From Bacilli bacterium (GTDB lineage: Bacteria > Bacillota_I > Bacilli_A > RF39 > UBA660): DNA of 64,000 nt. Position 1 is the stretch's first letter; the number at the start of each line of letters is the position of its first letter. This document shows, piece by piece, positions 18,387 to 27,404 of this stretch. Under the pieces are notes generated by a model. It was not told the DNA's origin and made no database searches. It worked only from the letters and a program-made list of their open reading frames with translations. The stretch spans positions 1 to 64,000 of the forward strand of contig JAFSDH010000001.1 of NCBI GenBank assembly GCA_017436345.1. Reading direction: 5' to 3'. The position numbers were made by a program, and so were the translations under genes.

Positions 18387-18437
18387 GTTGAAAATTTTTG
18401 TTTGTTGGATTAAAATAATCTTACTCAGGTGGTATTT

Positions 18438-19682
18438 ATGAAGAAAAAGAGTTTTATTTTAATTATATTATTTATATTTTCGATTTTTATATATTTAACG
18501 TGTGTATCTAAATTTTTCTTTAGTTTTTATTATATAACTACAGAAGGTGATAATTATTATCATTCTAAAGTAACAGAAAATATTTTAATATTAAACTATG
18601 GAAAAAATATAAAATCTATCGGTTATTGTTTTACAGATGAAGATAAATGTGGAGATTATTTGACATATGATGGAAATTTATCAAGAAAAATATTAAATGT
18701 TAAAATTGATTATCCAGATAGTAGTGAAGGTAAGAGAATTTGTGTTAAAATCGAATCTACTAATAGTAGTAGTGTTCATTGTGATAATGATGTATTTGTG
18801 GTTGATTCTTTAAAACCTGTAATTAAGTCATTATATGATGATATTTTAATAGAAGATATTGATGGGAATTTAGAAGATTTATTTGAAGTTAGTTCTAATA
18901 CTGGTATTAAGGATTTTTCTTGTGAATATGATGATAAGGATTCTATTATCAATTGTAAAGCTATTGGTAATAATGATTTAGTTTCTACCTATTCTAAAAA
19001 GGTTTATACTACAAATAATCGTAAATTGGAAGGAAAAAGTATTTTATTTGCTGGAGATAGTATCACAGAAGCTTGTTCTAAATTAGATGATTATGATGGC
19101 TTTGCAGGAAGAGTTGGTTTATCTAATTATATGAATTGGAAAAATGCTGGTAGAAGTGGAGCTACAATTGTTGAAGGAGATAATTCTGTTACTGATCAAA
19201 TAAAAGATAATCAAGATGAAGAATTTGATTATGTAATATTACAAGGTGGAATAAATGATAGTGATAGAGAATATCCATTAGGAACAATTAGTGAAGGTTT
19301 TGAAAGAGATTATTTTAATGATAAGACTTTTGCTGGTGCTCTTGAAAAGTTATTTTATTATACTAAAAAGTTTAATCCTGATAGTAAGATTGGTTTTATT
19401 ATTACATATCAAACACCAAATTCTGATTGGGGAGAAAATGTTATGGATCGAAGTGAACAAGTTCTTTTAACAAAACAAATTTGTGATAAATGGCAAATTC
19501 CTTATTTAGATTTATATGATGGTGTTGTTTATGATAATGGTACTGTTATTACTTATAGTGATATTTTAAAAGTAGATACTGGTGAATATTTTTATAAAGA
19601 TAGACCAACAGATGTACATTTAGATTATGAGGGATATAATGTTGTTTCTAAATATATTTCTGCTTGGATAAATACGTTATAG
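18438..19682 (+). CDS. Membrane-anchored extracellular SGNH/GDSL hydrolase
   Basis: A 414-aa protein with an N-terminal membrane anchor (about 5-24), a beta-rich region up to about residue 195, and a C-terminal SGNH hydrolase domain. The hydrolase blocks are visible: FAGDSITEA (nucleophile Ser), a Gly in the second block, QGGINDS (GxND) and DVHLDYEG (catalytic Asp and His). Such enzymes deacylate or deacetylate lipids or sugars; an O-acetyl esterase acting on wall polymers would fit the neighbours. I chose ATG 18438 because AGGTGGT precedes it; the in-frame GTG at 18429 lies in that site. The substrate is not known. Confidence 0.85.
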   Translation: MKKKSFILIILFIFSIFIYLTCVSKFFFSFYYITTEGDNYYHSKVTENILILNYGKNIKSIGYCFTDEDKCGDYLTYDGNLSRKILNVKIDYPDSSEGKRICVKIESTNSSSVHCDNDVFVVDSLKPVIKSLYDDILIEDIDGNLEDLFEVSSNTGIKDFSCEYDDKDSIINCKAIGNNDLVSTYSKKVYTTNNRKLEGKSILFAGDSITEACSKLDDYDGFAGRVGLSNYMNWKNAGRSGATIVEGDNSVTDQIKDNQDEEFDYVILQGGINDSDREYPLGTISEGFERDYFNDKTFAGALEKLFYYTKKFNPDSKIGFIITYQTPNSDWGENVMDRSEQVLLTKQICDKWQIPYLDLYDGVVYDNGTVITYSDILKVDTGEYFYKDRPTDVHLDYEGYNVVSKYISAWINTL

Positions 19683-19683
19683 T

Positions 19684-19711
19684 AAAAAGAAGATTCTTCT
19701 TCTTTTTTTTT
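19684..19711 (+). terminator. Rho-independent terminator
   Basis: AAAAGAAG, short loop, CTTCTTTT and a T tract. Confidence 0.75.
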
Positions 19712-19762
19712 GTTTTATGTGCTATTATATATACGAATAAATTTTAGGAAGTGGGAAAAGAT

Positions 19763-20950
19763 ATGAATAGAGTTATAATGATTAAATATGGTGAATTAAC
19801 TACTAAGAAAGGAAATAGAAAGTTTTTTATAAATACTTTATATTCTAATATTAAGAATAAGTTAAAGGGATTAAATGTTCATATTCATAAGGATATATCA
19901 CGTATGTATATAGAATTTTCTGATAGTGAACTTGATGAAGTATTAAAACGTATTAATAATATTTTTGGTATTCATGAATATGTAGTTGCATATAAAGTAG
20001 ATACTGATCTAGAAGGAATAAAAGAAAATGTTTTAAGAATAATGAAAGATATGTCTTTTTCTACTTTTAAAGTTGAAACAAAAAGAAGTGATAAGAGTTT
20101 TCCAGTACCAAGTTTAGATTTTTCTAGACAATTAGGCGGGCTAATTTTAAAAAATATAGATAATGTTAAAGTAGATGTTCATAATCCTGAAGTTTTATTA
20201 AATGTAGAAATTCGTGAATATTATACTTATATTTATACTAACAATTATGCTGGTTTAGGAGGATATCCTAATGGTACTTTAGGCAATGGTATTTTAATGC
20301 TTAGTGGAGGAATAGATTCTCCTGTTGCAGGATATCTTACTTTAAAACGTGGTGTAAAACTTGATTGTATTTATTTTGAAGCTATTCCACATACTAGTAT
20401 TGAAGCTCGTAATAAAGTTATTACTTTAGCTAAAAAACTTGCTAAATACACCTCTGAAATTAAGTTGCATGTTGTTCCTTTTACGGAAATTCAAGAAGCG
20501 ATTTATCGTGAAGCAGAAGATGATTATTGTATTACTATTATGCGTAGAATGATGTATCGTATAACAGAAGAAGTAGCAAAAAGAAATAAATGTATGGTTA
20601 TAACTAATGGTGAAAGTATTGGACAAGTTGCATCACAAACCTTAACAAGTATGTCTGTTATTAATGAAGTAACTAATATGCCTGTAATTCGTCCTGTTGC
20701 TTGTTTAGATAAATTAGAAATAATTGATATAGCTAAAAAAATAGATACTTATGATACAAGTATTCTTCCATTTGAGGATTGCTGTACAGTATTTGTTCCT
20801 AAACATCCGGTTATTAATCCAAAACTTAATTTGTGTTATGAATACGAAAATAGATTTGATTATAAATCTATGATTATTGATGCTGTTAATAATATTAATA
20901 CTATTATAATTCGTGATGAAGAAGATAAAACTTTTGAAGATATTTTATAG
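19763..20950 (+). CDS. thiI: tRNA 4-thiouridine synthase/sulfurtransferase ThiI
   Basis: ThiI adenylates and thiolates U8 of tRNA and in many species donates sulfur for thiamine thiazole. The 395-aa protein has the N-terminal ferredoxin-like and THUMP regions (1-165) and the PP-loop LSGGIDSPVAGY near residue 177. It ends without a rhodanese domain, as in Bacillus, so it would need a separate persulfide carrier. A conserved DCCTVFVPKHP lies near the end. I chose ATG 19763 because the in-frame GTG at 19751 lies within the GGAAGTGGGAAAAG ribosome region. Confidence 0.93.
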   Translation: MNRVIMIKYGELTTKKGNRKFFINTLYSNIKNKLKGLNVHIHKDISRMYIEFSDSELDEVLKRINNIFGIHEYVVAYKVDTDLEGIKENVLRIMKDMSFSTFKVETKRSDKSFPVPSLDFSRQLGGLILKNIDNVKVDVHNPEVLLNVEIREYYTYIYTNNYAGLGGYPNGTLGNGILMLSGGIDSPVAGYLTLKRGVKLDCIYFEAIPHTSIEARNKVITLAKKLAKYTSEIKLHVVPFTEIQEAIYREAEDDYCITIMRRMMYRITEEVAKRNKCMVITNGESIGQVASQTLTSMSVINEVTNMPVIRPVACLDKLEIIDIAKKIDTYDTSILPFEDCCTVFVPKHPVINPKLNLCYEYENRFDYKSMIIDAVNNINTIIIRDEEDKTFEDIL

Positions 20951-20974
20951 GAAATAATTTCCAATAATTTTGAT

Positions 20975-21003
20975 GTATGTTTTGATGTTTTTTTCACATT
21001 CTA
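20975..21003 (+). promoter_or_regulatory. Sigma-G-like forespore promoter of the SASP gene
   Basis: GTATG (20975-20979), a 17-base spacer, then CATTCTA (20997-21003). The -10 fits the known sigma-G pattern CATnnTA and the -35 is close to gnATR. There is no vegetative TATAAT at this position. The gene product, an alpha/beta SASP, is a classical sigma-G target. Confidence 0.6.
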
Positions 21004-21024
21004 TTAGTGTGGAGGTGAAAAAAC

Positions 21025-21234
21025 ATGAACAACAATAAATCTTCAATGAAAATGTACGTTCCAGGTGCTAAACAAGCTATCGATAAAATGAAATATGAAA
21101 TAGCTAATGAATTTGGTGTAAATTTAGGACCAGATGCTACTAGTCGTGCTAATGGTAGAGTTGGTGGAGAAATCACTAAAAGATTAGTACAAAATGGTAT
21201 GAATCAATTAGGTTCTGGATATACTACTAAGTAA
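21025..21234 (+). CDS. Alpha/beta-type small acid-soluble spore protein
   Basis: SASPs coat spore DNA in the forespore, protect it from UV and chemicals, and are degraded by the protease GPR on germination. The 69-aa product has the signature [20 protein letters not shown] and the GPR-cleavage-like [11 protein letters not shown] upstream of it. A GGAGGTG site precedes the ATG and a strong terminator follows. Codon use is somewhat less AT-extreme than in the neighbours, as expected for a highly expressed gene. Confidence 0.95.
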   Translation: MNNNKSSMKMYVPGAKQAIDKMKYEIANEFGVNLGPDATSRANGRVGGEITKRLVQNGMNQLGSGYTTK

Positions 21235-21254
21235 TGTATAAATAATAAATATTT

Positions 21255-21292
21255 AATAGATATTGTCTAATAATGACAATATCTATTTTTTT
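21255..21292 (+). terminator. Strong rho-independent terminator after the SASP gene
   Basis: AATAGATATTGTC and GACAATATCTATT form a 13-base-pair stem around a 7-base loop, followed by T residues. Confidence 0.9.
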
Positions 21293-21295
21293 AGT

Positions 21296-21325
21296 TTGAC
21301 TTATCTTTTTTATTTATTTTAATAT
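21296..21325 (+). promoter_or_regulatory. Promoter of the 68-aa gene
   Basis: TTGACT (21296-21301), 18 bases, TAATAT (21320-21325). Confidence 0.45.
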
Positions 21326-21344
21326 TAAAATAGAGGTGAAGTAT

Positions 21345-21551
21345 ATGAATGATGAATTAGATTTAGAGGCTTTAACACAAGTAACTGGTGGACAAAATCT
21401 TTTAACAGCAGAAGAGGAAGCTAATATTTATAGAAATTTTTCAGGTAAAAATGCAAGTACTATGGTAGATTTGATGAATCAAAAGAAAGCACTTGAAGAA
21501 ATAAAAAAGCAAGAATCTAGTAAAGATTTATCAGGTGGAAGAAATATGTAA
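21345..21551 (+). CDS. 68-aa protein with double-glycine-leader-like N-terminus
   Basis: The N-terminus MNDELDLEALTQVTGGQNLL closely resembles a double-glycine leader of RiPP/bacteriocin precursors (acidic, LxxEALxxVTGG, cut after GG). The remaining 50 or so residues are hydrophilic and helical, with no Cys, and end in SGGRNM. I chose ATG 21345 with GAGGTG upstream. It has its own promoter and terminator and no processing or export ABC gene nearby, so it may instead be a small cytoplasmic protein. The function is unknown. Confidence 0.65.
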   Translation: MNDELDLEALTQVTGGQNLLTAEEEANIYRNFSGKNASTMVDLMNQKKALEEIKKQESSKDLSGGRNM

Positions 21552-21552
21552 T

Positions 21553-21585
21553 AAAAAACTCAACTATTTGGTTGAGTTTTCTTTG
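21553..21585 (+). terminator. Rho-independent terminator
   Basis: AAAACTCAAC, TATTTG loop, GTTGAGTTTT and T residues. Confidence 0.85.
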
Positions 21586-21615
21586 ATTTTATTTTATTTT
21601 TATATTAATATATAG

Positions 21616-21621
21616 TATAAT
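21616..21621 (+). promoter_or_regulatory. -10 element of ackA
   Basis: TATAAT 26 bases before the acetate kinase start. The -35 region is weak (TTTATT-like). Confidence 0.4.
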
Positions 21622-21646
21622 ATTTGTGTTAGAAAAGAGGGATATT

Positions 21647-22825
21647 ATGAAAATTATGTCAATTAATGCGGGAAGTAGCTCGCTAAAATTTAGTTTATTT
21701 GATATGGATACAAATGATGTATTAGTATCAGGTTTATTTGAAAGAATTGGAATTGAAGGTTCTTGTTATACTATTAAAAATTCTGAATTTAAGATTAAAC
21801 AAGAAGCTGTTTTGAATAATCATGCTGATGCTGTAAAAATTTTATTAGATAAATTAATTGAATTAAAAATTATAAATAGTTTAGAAGAATTAGATGGTAT
21901 TGGTCATCGTGTTGTTCATGGAGGAGATAAATATACTGATAGTGTTGTTGTTAGTGATCAAGTTGTTGAAGACATTATTAGATTTAGTGATTATGCTCCT
22001 TTACATAATCCAGCACATGCTGTATGTATTAAAGCATTCCGTGAAGTTCTTCCAAATACACCAATGACTGTTGTATTTGATACTGCTTTCCATCAAACAA
22101 TGGAAAAGGATAGATTCTTATATCCAGTTCCATATGAATGGTATGAAAATTATCAAGTAAGAAAATATGGAGCACATGGAACATCTCATAGATATGTTTC
22201 TAAGAAAGTTTCAGAAGTATTAGTAAAAGATGACTTAAGAATTATTGTTTGCCATTTAGGTAATGGTAGTAGTATAACTGCTGTTAAAGATGGTAAATGT
22301 GTAGATACTTCGATGGGATTTACTCCACTTGCTGGTGTTGTTATGGGAACTCGTAGTGGTGATATTGATGTTTCTTTAGTTCCTTATGTTATGGAAAAAG
22401 AAGGTAAGAGTGTTGGAGAAATAATGGATGCTTTAAATAAGAAATCTGGTTTCTTAGGTGTTAGTAAATTAAGTAGTGATTCAAGAGATATTGAAGATGC
22501 TATTAAAGAAGGTAATGAACAAGCTATTCTTGCTCAAAAGATGTTTGTTAATTCTGTAGTTAAATATATTTCACAATATTATGTAGAAATGGGTGGATGT
22601 GATGTTTTAGCATTTACTGCAGGTATTGGTGAAAATAGTATTAGTACAAGAGCTGAAATTGTTGAACAATTAGCATGTTTAGGAATTAAATTAGATGTTG
22701 AGGCTAATAATGTTAGAGGAGAATTAACATGTATTAGTAGTAAAGACTCTAATAGTTTAGTTTATTTAGTACCAACTAATGAAGAATTGATGATAGCAAT
22801 GGATACACTTGCTTTAATTAAATAG
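21647..22825 (+). CDS. ackA: Acetate kinase
   Basis: AckA makes ATP and acetate from acetyl phosphate, the last step of acetate fermentation. The 392-aa protein is full length, with SINAGSSSLKF at the start, the phosphate-binding HLGNGSSI, and FDTAFHQTM, HGTSH and GIGENS blocks. I chose ATG 21647 because AAAGAGGGATA lies just before it. No pta lies next to it in the window. The DHH phosphoesterase gene follows after 14 bases. Confidence 0.96.
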   Translation: MKIMSINAGSSSLKFSLFDMDTNDVLVSGLFERIGIEGSCYTIKNSEFKIKQEAVLNNHADAVKILLDKLIELKIINSLEELDGIGHRVVHGGDKYTDSVVVSDQVVEDIIRFSDYAPLHNPAHAVCIKAFREVLPNTPMTVVFDTAFHQTMEKDRFLYPVPYEWYENYQVRKYGAHGTSHRYVSKKVSEVLVKDDLRIIVCHLGNGSSITAVKDGKCVDTSMGFTPLAGVVMGTRSGDIDVSLVPYVMEKEGKSVGEIMDALNKKSGFLGVSKLSSDSRDIEDAIKEGNEQAILAQKMFVNSVVKYISQYYVEMGGCDVLAFTAGIGENSISTRAEIVEQLACLGIKLDVEANNVRGELTCISSKDSNSLVYLVPTNEELMIAMDTLALIK

Positions 22826-22839
22826 ATTGGAATAAATAA

Positions 22840-23790
22840 ATGTATAGTAATATTTATGAAGAAATAAAAAAATATGACAAGATAGTTATTGCAAGGCATA
22901 TAGGAGTTGATCCTGATGCTTTAGCAAGTCAAGTTGCCTTAAGGGAAGCAATTAAATTAACTTTTCCTAATAAACAAGTTTATGCAGTTGGAAATAGTAG
23001 TTCTAAATTTAATTTTTTTCCAAAGCTTGATAGAATGCCAAGTGAACTAGATGGTTTATTAATAATTGTTGATACTCCGGATAAAAAAAGAGTTGACATA
23101 CCTGATATGTCTAATTTTTCTAAGACAATTAAGATAGATCATCATCCTTGGATTGAAACTTTTTGTGATATAGAATATATTGATGATAAAGCATCATCTG
23201 CTTCAGAAATTATTTTGGATTTCATAAATAATACAGAGCTTTTAATGAATGAAGAAGTTGCTGAGATATTATTTATGGGAATAGTTTCTGATACTAATAG
23301 ATTTTTATTTTCAACAACATCTAAAACATTTTTAATTATATCTAATCTTCTTAGGGATTATTCTTTAGATGTTCCTAAGTTATATGAAAATATATTTTTA
23401 AGGCCTTTAAAAGAAATACGTCTTCAAGGTTATATAGAACAACATATGAATGTATCTGAGAATGGTCTTGCTCATATAATGATTACGAATCAAATTATTA
23501 ATGAATTGGGAGTAGATTCTGGTAGTGCTGGTAATTTAGTTAATAATTTAAATAATATTTCAGAAGTATTAGTTTGGGTTATGATATCAGAAGATGTTAA
23601 AAATGGAATTTATAAGTTTAATATAAGAAGTCGTGGACCAATTGTTAATACAATTGCGGAAAGATATAATGGTGGTGGACATAAGTTTGCTGCAGGAGCT
23701 AGAGTAACTAGTAAAGAAGATGTTGAAAAGTTATTAAAAGATTTAGATGAAATTTGTTTTGATTATATTAATATGAATAATGAGGTGTAG
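22840..23790 (+). CDS. DHH/DHHA1 family phosphoesterase (NrnA-like)
   Basis: A 316-aa two-domain enzyme. The DHH domain shows ARHIGVDPDALASQ near residue 19, IVDTPD near 75 and the DHH-type motif KIDHHPW near 98. The DHHA1 domain carries RSRGPIVNTIAERYNGGGHKFAAGA. NrnA-type enzymes degrade very short oligoribonucleotides and dephosphorylate pAp. The start has only a weak ribosome site (TTGGAATAA), consistent with coupling to ackA 14 bases upstream. It is followed within 2 bases by ysxC. The exact substrate could also be a cyclic dinucleotide product. Confidence 0.88.
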   Translation: MYSNIYEEIKKYDKIVIARHIGVDPDALASQVALREAIKLTFPNKQVYAVGNSSSKFNFFPKLDRMPSELDGLLIIVDTPDKKRVDIPDMSNFSKTIKIDHHPWIETFCDIEYIDDKASSASEIILDFINNTELLMNEEVAEILFMGIVSDTNRFLFSTTSKTFLIISNLLRDYSLDVPKLYENIFLRPLKEIRLQGYIEQHMNVSENGLAHIMITNQIINELGVDSGSAGNLVNNLNNISEVLVWVMISEDVKNGIYKFNIRSRGPIVNTIAERYNGGGHKFAAGARVTSKEDVEKLLKDLDEICFDYINMNNEV

Positions 23791-23792
23791 CT

Positions 23793-24386
23793 ATGAAGAT
23801 TAATAGTGTTGGACTTGATATAACTGCAGTTAGACGCAGTCAGTATCCTGATGATGATTTACCAGAGTTTTTAATGGTAGGTAGAAGTAATGTAGGTAAA
23901 AGTAGTTTTGTTAATACTTTAGTTAATCGTAAGAATATAGCTAGAACTTCTGCTCGTCCTGGTAAGACACAAACATTAAACTTTTATTTAGTAAATGATG
24001 CGTTTTATTTAGTTGATGTTCCTGGTTATGGATATGCAGCTGTTAATAAAGAGCAACAAAAGAAATTTGGTATGATGATAGAAGAATATATAAAGAATCG
24101 TCATGAATTAAAAAGAGTATTTTTACTTGTTGATTTTAGACATAAACCAACTGAAGATGATTTGTTAATGTATAATTTCTTGAAGTATTTTAATATACCA
24201 GTTACAGTTGTTGCTACTAAGGTTGATAAAGTAGGAGCATCTAAAAAAGATAAAACATATAAACAATTAGTTGATACTATGAACTTAGTTGTTGGAGATG
24301 ATATTGTATTGTTTTCAAGCGTAAGTAAGTTAGGTAGAGAAGAGATTTTAAATAAGATTGATAATTTAACTATTGAGATTATTTAA
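23793..24386 (+). CDS. ysxC: Ribosome biogenesis GTPase YsxC/EngB
   Basis: An essential GTPase that assists 50S subunit assembly. The 197-aa protein shows G1 GRSNVGKSSF, G2 SARPGKTQT, G3 DVPGYGYA, G4 TKVDK and G5 SSVSKLG in order. AATGAGGTG at the end of the previous gene is the ribosome site. It probably shares an operon with the phosphoesterase gene. Confidence 0.96.
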   Translation: MKINSVGLDITAVRRSQYPDDDLPEFLMVGRSNVGKSSFVNTLVNRKNIARTSARPGKTQTLNFYLVNDAFYLVDVPGYGYAAVNKEQQKKFGMMIEEYIKNRHELKRVFLLVDFRHKPTEDDLLMYNFLKYFNIPVTVVATKVDKVGASKKDKTYKQLVDTMNLVVGDDIVLFSSVSKLGREEILNKIDNLTIEII

Positions 24387-24429
24387 TCTCTTTTTATTTT
24401 TGGTTTCATATTATATACTAGGTGATTTT

Positions 24430-24873
24430 TTGAATTTAGATATTATTGATAATAAATATATTTTATTTATTAATTATGTTTGTTTGGAATCTTATGCTGA
24501 AGATAAAATTAGTATTTTTTTAAAAGACATTTTTTTGTTATTAAGTGATGTTTATTCAATTAATTTATTTGGTTATTTTAAGGTTGATATATATATTGAT
24601 AAAAAAATTGGTATTTTTATTGAAATAGATAGGTTAGATGATTATGTTTCTTATAATAAAAAGATAGATACTAAGGTTATGATTATTGATGATGGTTTTT
24701 ATTTAAAAACTAATGATCTTTCTAAAATTTATAAATATAAAAAAATATATTCTTATAATAATAATTATTATATATCCACAAAAGATGTGGATAATATTAC
24801 TGATATAGTTGAATTTTGTGATTTAGTTTATAAAGATTTTGATTTGTTTTTAAATAATTGTGTTAATGTGTAA
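24430..24873 (+). CDS. Unknown 147-aa protein with TTG start
   Basis: I do not recognise this protein. It is rich in Asp, Tyr, Ile and Lys and mixes alpha and beta patterns, with no signal peptide. I chose the TTG at 24430 because AGGTGAT lies 4 bases upstream, the commonest ribosome site in this genome. The reading frame also extends upstream to 24373, but that part overlaps ysxC and has no ribosome site. It follows ysxC by 43 bases. Confidence 0.55.
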   Translation: MNLDIIDNKYILFINYVCLESYAEDKISIFLKDIFLLLSDVYSINLFGYFKVDIYIDKKIGIFIEIDRLDDYVSYNKKIDTKVMIIDDGFYLKTNDLSKIYKYKKIYSYNNNYYISTKDVDNITDIVEFCDLVYKDFDLFLNNCVNV

Positions 24874-24946
24874 AGTGATTTTTTTAATTATAAATTGCTT
24901 TTATTTATTATTTAAATTTAATATACTTAAACTAGAAGGTGAAGAT

Positions 24947-25855
24947 ATGAAAAAGATAGGCTTAGTTTCAATTGTTTTAGGTGTTATATTATTAGGTACT
25001 GGTATTTTTTTAATGGTTAATGATACTGGTGAGAAAGGTGAGTCATTAATTGATAATAAAGGGGATAATACCTCTAATGAAAGTAATTCAACGGTTGAAG
25101 AAAAACATAAAAGTTTACAAGAAGTTGATAGTTATGTTGTTAAAAATGAAATGGCTTTATATTTAAATAATTTTAAGACTAGAATAGAAGAAGATAAATA
25201 TATTATTTCTTGTACTGAATCTGAAGATGTTAATTCACAATTATTTGAGTTTGAATATGGTTATAAAGATGATGTGTTATCAGGAAGTATTGGAGGAGAA
25301 TATACTTTAGAAGAATATGTTTTCTTTGGTATTATTTTAAATAGTGTAGCTTTGGCAGATGGTTATACTGAGAAAGAAGCAAGTGATGGTGCAGGCTTTG
25401 TTTGGTATATGGATAATGATTATGAAACTAATGGTTATGAAGTAGTTACTAATGATAACGTTATAGATTTTAGAATAAATCTAGCTAATAAAATAAAACT
25501 TTATACTGCTGATGAGATGTATATAACAAGTACTTTTTTAGAAGGTGTTTCAGTTATAAAATCTGGTGAAAGAAATCATGCTTATAGTGCTGATATTGGT
25601 AATTTTAAGTTTTATTATGAAAATGATAATGTTTTTATATGTGAAAAGAATAATAGAACAGAAAATTCATATAAAAGCGTTCTTGAATTTATTGAGTTTT
25701 ATTATGGTAATAATTTTAAAGATGAATATCAAAATAAGTATTCAAGTTTAGTTGATAGTAATTTTTATAGTTTAGTTATTGATACAGATTATAATGGTGA
25801 TTTATATTCAAAGGATGGTTATATAATTACTAGAATAGAAATAAAGAGAAATTAA
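24947..25855 (+). CDS. Single-pass membrane or secreted protein, unknown (302 aa)
   Basis: An N-terminal membrane segment (about 3-24) is followed by a Ser/Asn-rich linker and an extracellular domain of about 250 residues with no recognised family. There is no lipobox cysteine. I chose ATG 24947 because AGAAGGTGAAGAT precedes it; the longer frame from 24860 would overlap the previous gene. A terminator follows. Confidence 0.65.
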   Translation: MKKIGLVSIVLGVILLGTGIFLMVNDTGEKGESLIDNKGDNTSNESNSTVEEKHKSLQEVDSYVVKNEMALYLNNFKTRIEEDKYIISCTESEDVNSQLFEFEYGYKDDVLSGSIGGEYTLEEYVFFGIILNSVALADGYTEKEASDGAGFVWYMDNDYETNGYEVVTNDNVIDFRINLANKIKLYTADEMYITSTFLEGVSVIKSGERNHAYSADIGNFKFYYENDNVFICEKNNRTENSYKSVLEFIEFYYGNNFKDEYQNKYSSLVDSNFYSLVIDTDYNGDLYSKDGYIITRIEIKRN

Positions 25856-25882
25856 CATAATCTAATAGAATTATGTTTTTTT
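25854..25882 (+). terminator. Rho-independent terminator
   Basis: AACATAAT, an 11-base loop, ATTATGTT and T residues. The 170 bases from here to der hold only the der promoter; no riboswitch-like fold was recognised. Confidence 0.65.
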
Positions 25883-25941
25883 CTATTAATACTAATATGT
25901 ATATTGTTTTTATTGAGAAAGATATGTGTTTATCAAAATAT

Positions 25942-25970
25942 TTGACAAAATTGTTTGTTTTTATTAAAAT
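25942..25970 (+). promoter_or_regulatory. Vegetative promoter of der
   Basis: TTGACA (25942-25947), 17 bases, TAAAAT (25965-25970). It leaves a leader of about 80 bases. Confidence 0.7.
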
Positions 25971-26054
25971 ATTTTACAGTCAATTTATGTATGTTTTTAC
26001 ATGTTTCTTGAATGTGTAATTTTATATATTTATAATAGAAATAGAGGTGATAAT

Positions 26055-27359
26055 ATGAAATTACCAGTAGTTGCATTAGTTGGAAGACCTAATGTGGGGA
26101 AAAGTACAATTTTTAATAAAATAGTAGGTAGTAAAGTATCAATTATTGAAGATACACCAGGAGTTACTAGAGATAGAATTTATAGTGAGGGTAAATTTGG
26201 AGATTATCGTTTTAATGTTATTGATACTGGTGGGATCGATGCTGAGAAGCAACAATTTAATGACAAGATAAAAATGCAAGCTGAAATTGCTATTAATGAA
26301 AGTGATGTTGTTTTATTTGTTGTTGATGGTAAAGAAGGTCTTACTAGTAATGATTTAGCGGTTCGTGATTTACTTAGAAAAACTGATAAAAGAATTATTG
26401 TTGTTATAAATAAAACTGATGCTAAATCTTATCAAAAACATTTATATGATTTTTATGAATTAGGATTTGATACTTATATTCCTGTTAGTGGTGAGCAAGG
26501 TTCTGGTTTTTATGAACTTATGGAAGAAATAGTTAAAGATTTTACTATTAAGGGAGAAAGAGAAGATAAAAGATTAAAATTTTCGGTTGTAGGTCGACCT
26601 AATGTTGGTAAAAGTAGTTTAATTAATGCGTTATTAAACGAAGATCGTGTTATTGTTAGTGATGTAGCTGGTACAACAAGAGATGCTGTTGATACAACAA
26701 TGAAATATAATGGTGAAGAGTATGTTGTTATTGATACAGCTGGTATGCGTAAAAAAGGTAAAATATATGAAAATATTGAAAAGTATAGTTTACTTCGTAG
26801 TATGAAAGCTATTGATAGAAGTGATGTGTGCTTACTTGTTATTAATGCAGAAGAAGGAATAATTGAACATGATAAACATATTGCTGGATATGTTCTTGAA
26901 AAGGGAAAAGGCCTTGTAATTGTTGTTAATAAATGGGATACAGTTGAAGATGCTGATATTAAAGAATATTTAAAGAAAGTTCGTGGTGAATTCCAATTTT
27001 TAAGTTATGTACCAGTAGTATTTTGTAGTGCGCTTACTAAGAAACGTGTTCATACAATTATGCCAGAAATAGTTAAGGTTGGAGAAAATATTAATCGCGA
27101 GATTAAGACTAGTGTTTTAAATGAAGTTATTAATGATGCTTATCAATTAAATATTCCACCTTCTTATAAAGGTAAACGTTTAAAGATATATTTTTGTAAT
27201 CAATCAGGTACTAAACCACCTAAGTTTACTTTTCATGTTAATAATAAAGGACTTGTACATTTTTCTTATGAAAGATATCTTGAAAATAAGATACGTGAAA
27301 GTTTTGATTTTGAAGGGACTCCAATCATTCTTCAATTTAAGAATAAAGGAGAAGAATAA
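26055..27359 (+). CDS. der: Ribosome biogenesis GTPase Der (EngA)
   Basis: Der is the tandem GTPase needed for 50S assembly. The 434-aa protein has two G domains, each with GRPNVGKS (near residues 9 and 180), IDTGG and IDTAG switch motifs, NKTD and NKWD, and a C-terminal KH-like domain (about 350-434). I chose ATG 26055 because GAGGTGATAAT precedes it. The gene opens a block running der, spoVIF-like, a SipW/TasA trio, spoIVA and hup, which recalls the der to spoIVA to hbs order of Bacillus. Confidence 0.97.
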   Translation: MKLPVVALVGRPNVGKSTIFNKIVGSKVSIIEDTPGVTRDRIYSEGKFGDYRFNVIDTGGIDAEKQQFNDKIKMQAEIAINESDVVLFVVDGKEGLTSNDLAVRDLLRKTDKRIIVVINKTDAKSYQKHLYDFYELGFDTYIPVSGEQGSGFYELMEEIVKDFTIKGEREDKRLKFSVVGRPNVGKSSLINALLNEDRVIVSDVAGTTRDAVDTTMKYNGEEYVVIDTAGMRKKGKIYENIEKYSLLRSMKAIDRSDVCLLVINAEEGIIEHDKHIAGYVLEKGKGLVIVVNKWDTVEDADIKEYLKKVRGEFQFLSYVPVVFCSALTKKRVHTIMPEIVKVGENINREIKTSVLNEVINDAYQLNIPPSYKGKRLKIYFCNQSGTKPPKFTFHVNNKGLVHFSYERYLENKIRESFDFEGTPIILQFKNKGEE

Positions 27360-27404
27360 TAGCAAAAGTAAATCTCTTACATATAATTATGTAGGAGGTT
27401 TTTT

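Noticed and set aside
20950..20962. GGAAATAATTTCC palindrome after thiI as a terminator
   Set aside because: The stem is short with no usable loop and no T tract follows.
24373..24429. N-terminal extension of the 147-aa protein
   Set aside because: It overlaps the ysxC end, has no ribosome site, and a TTG with AGGTGAT lies downstream.
25883..26054. Leader region before der as a riboswitch or T-box
   Set aside because: No conserved T-box or riboswitch landmarks and no antiterminator pair were found; it is AT-rich with a normal promoter.
27380..27388. CATATAAT ahead of the spoVIF-like gene as a sporulation promoter
   Set aside because: The predicted transcript start would fall in the AGGAGGT site, so it would not be translated well.
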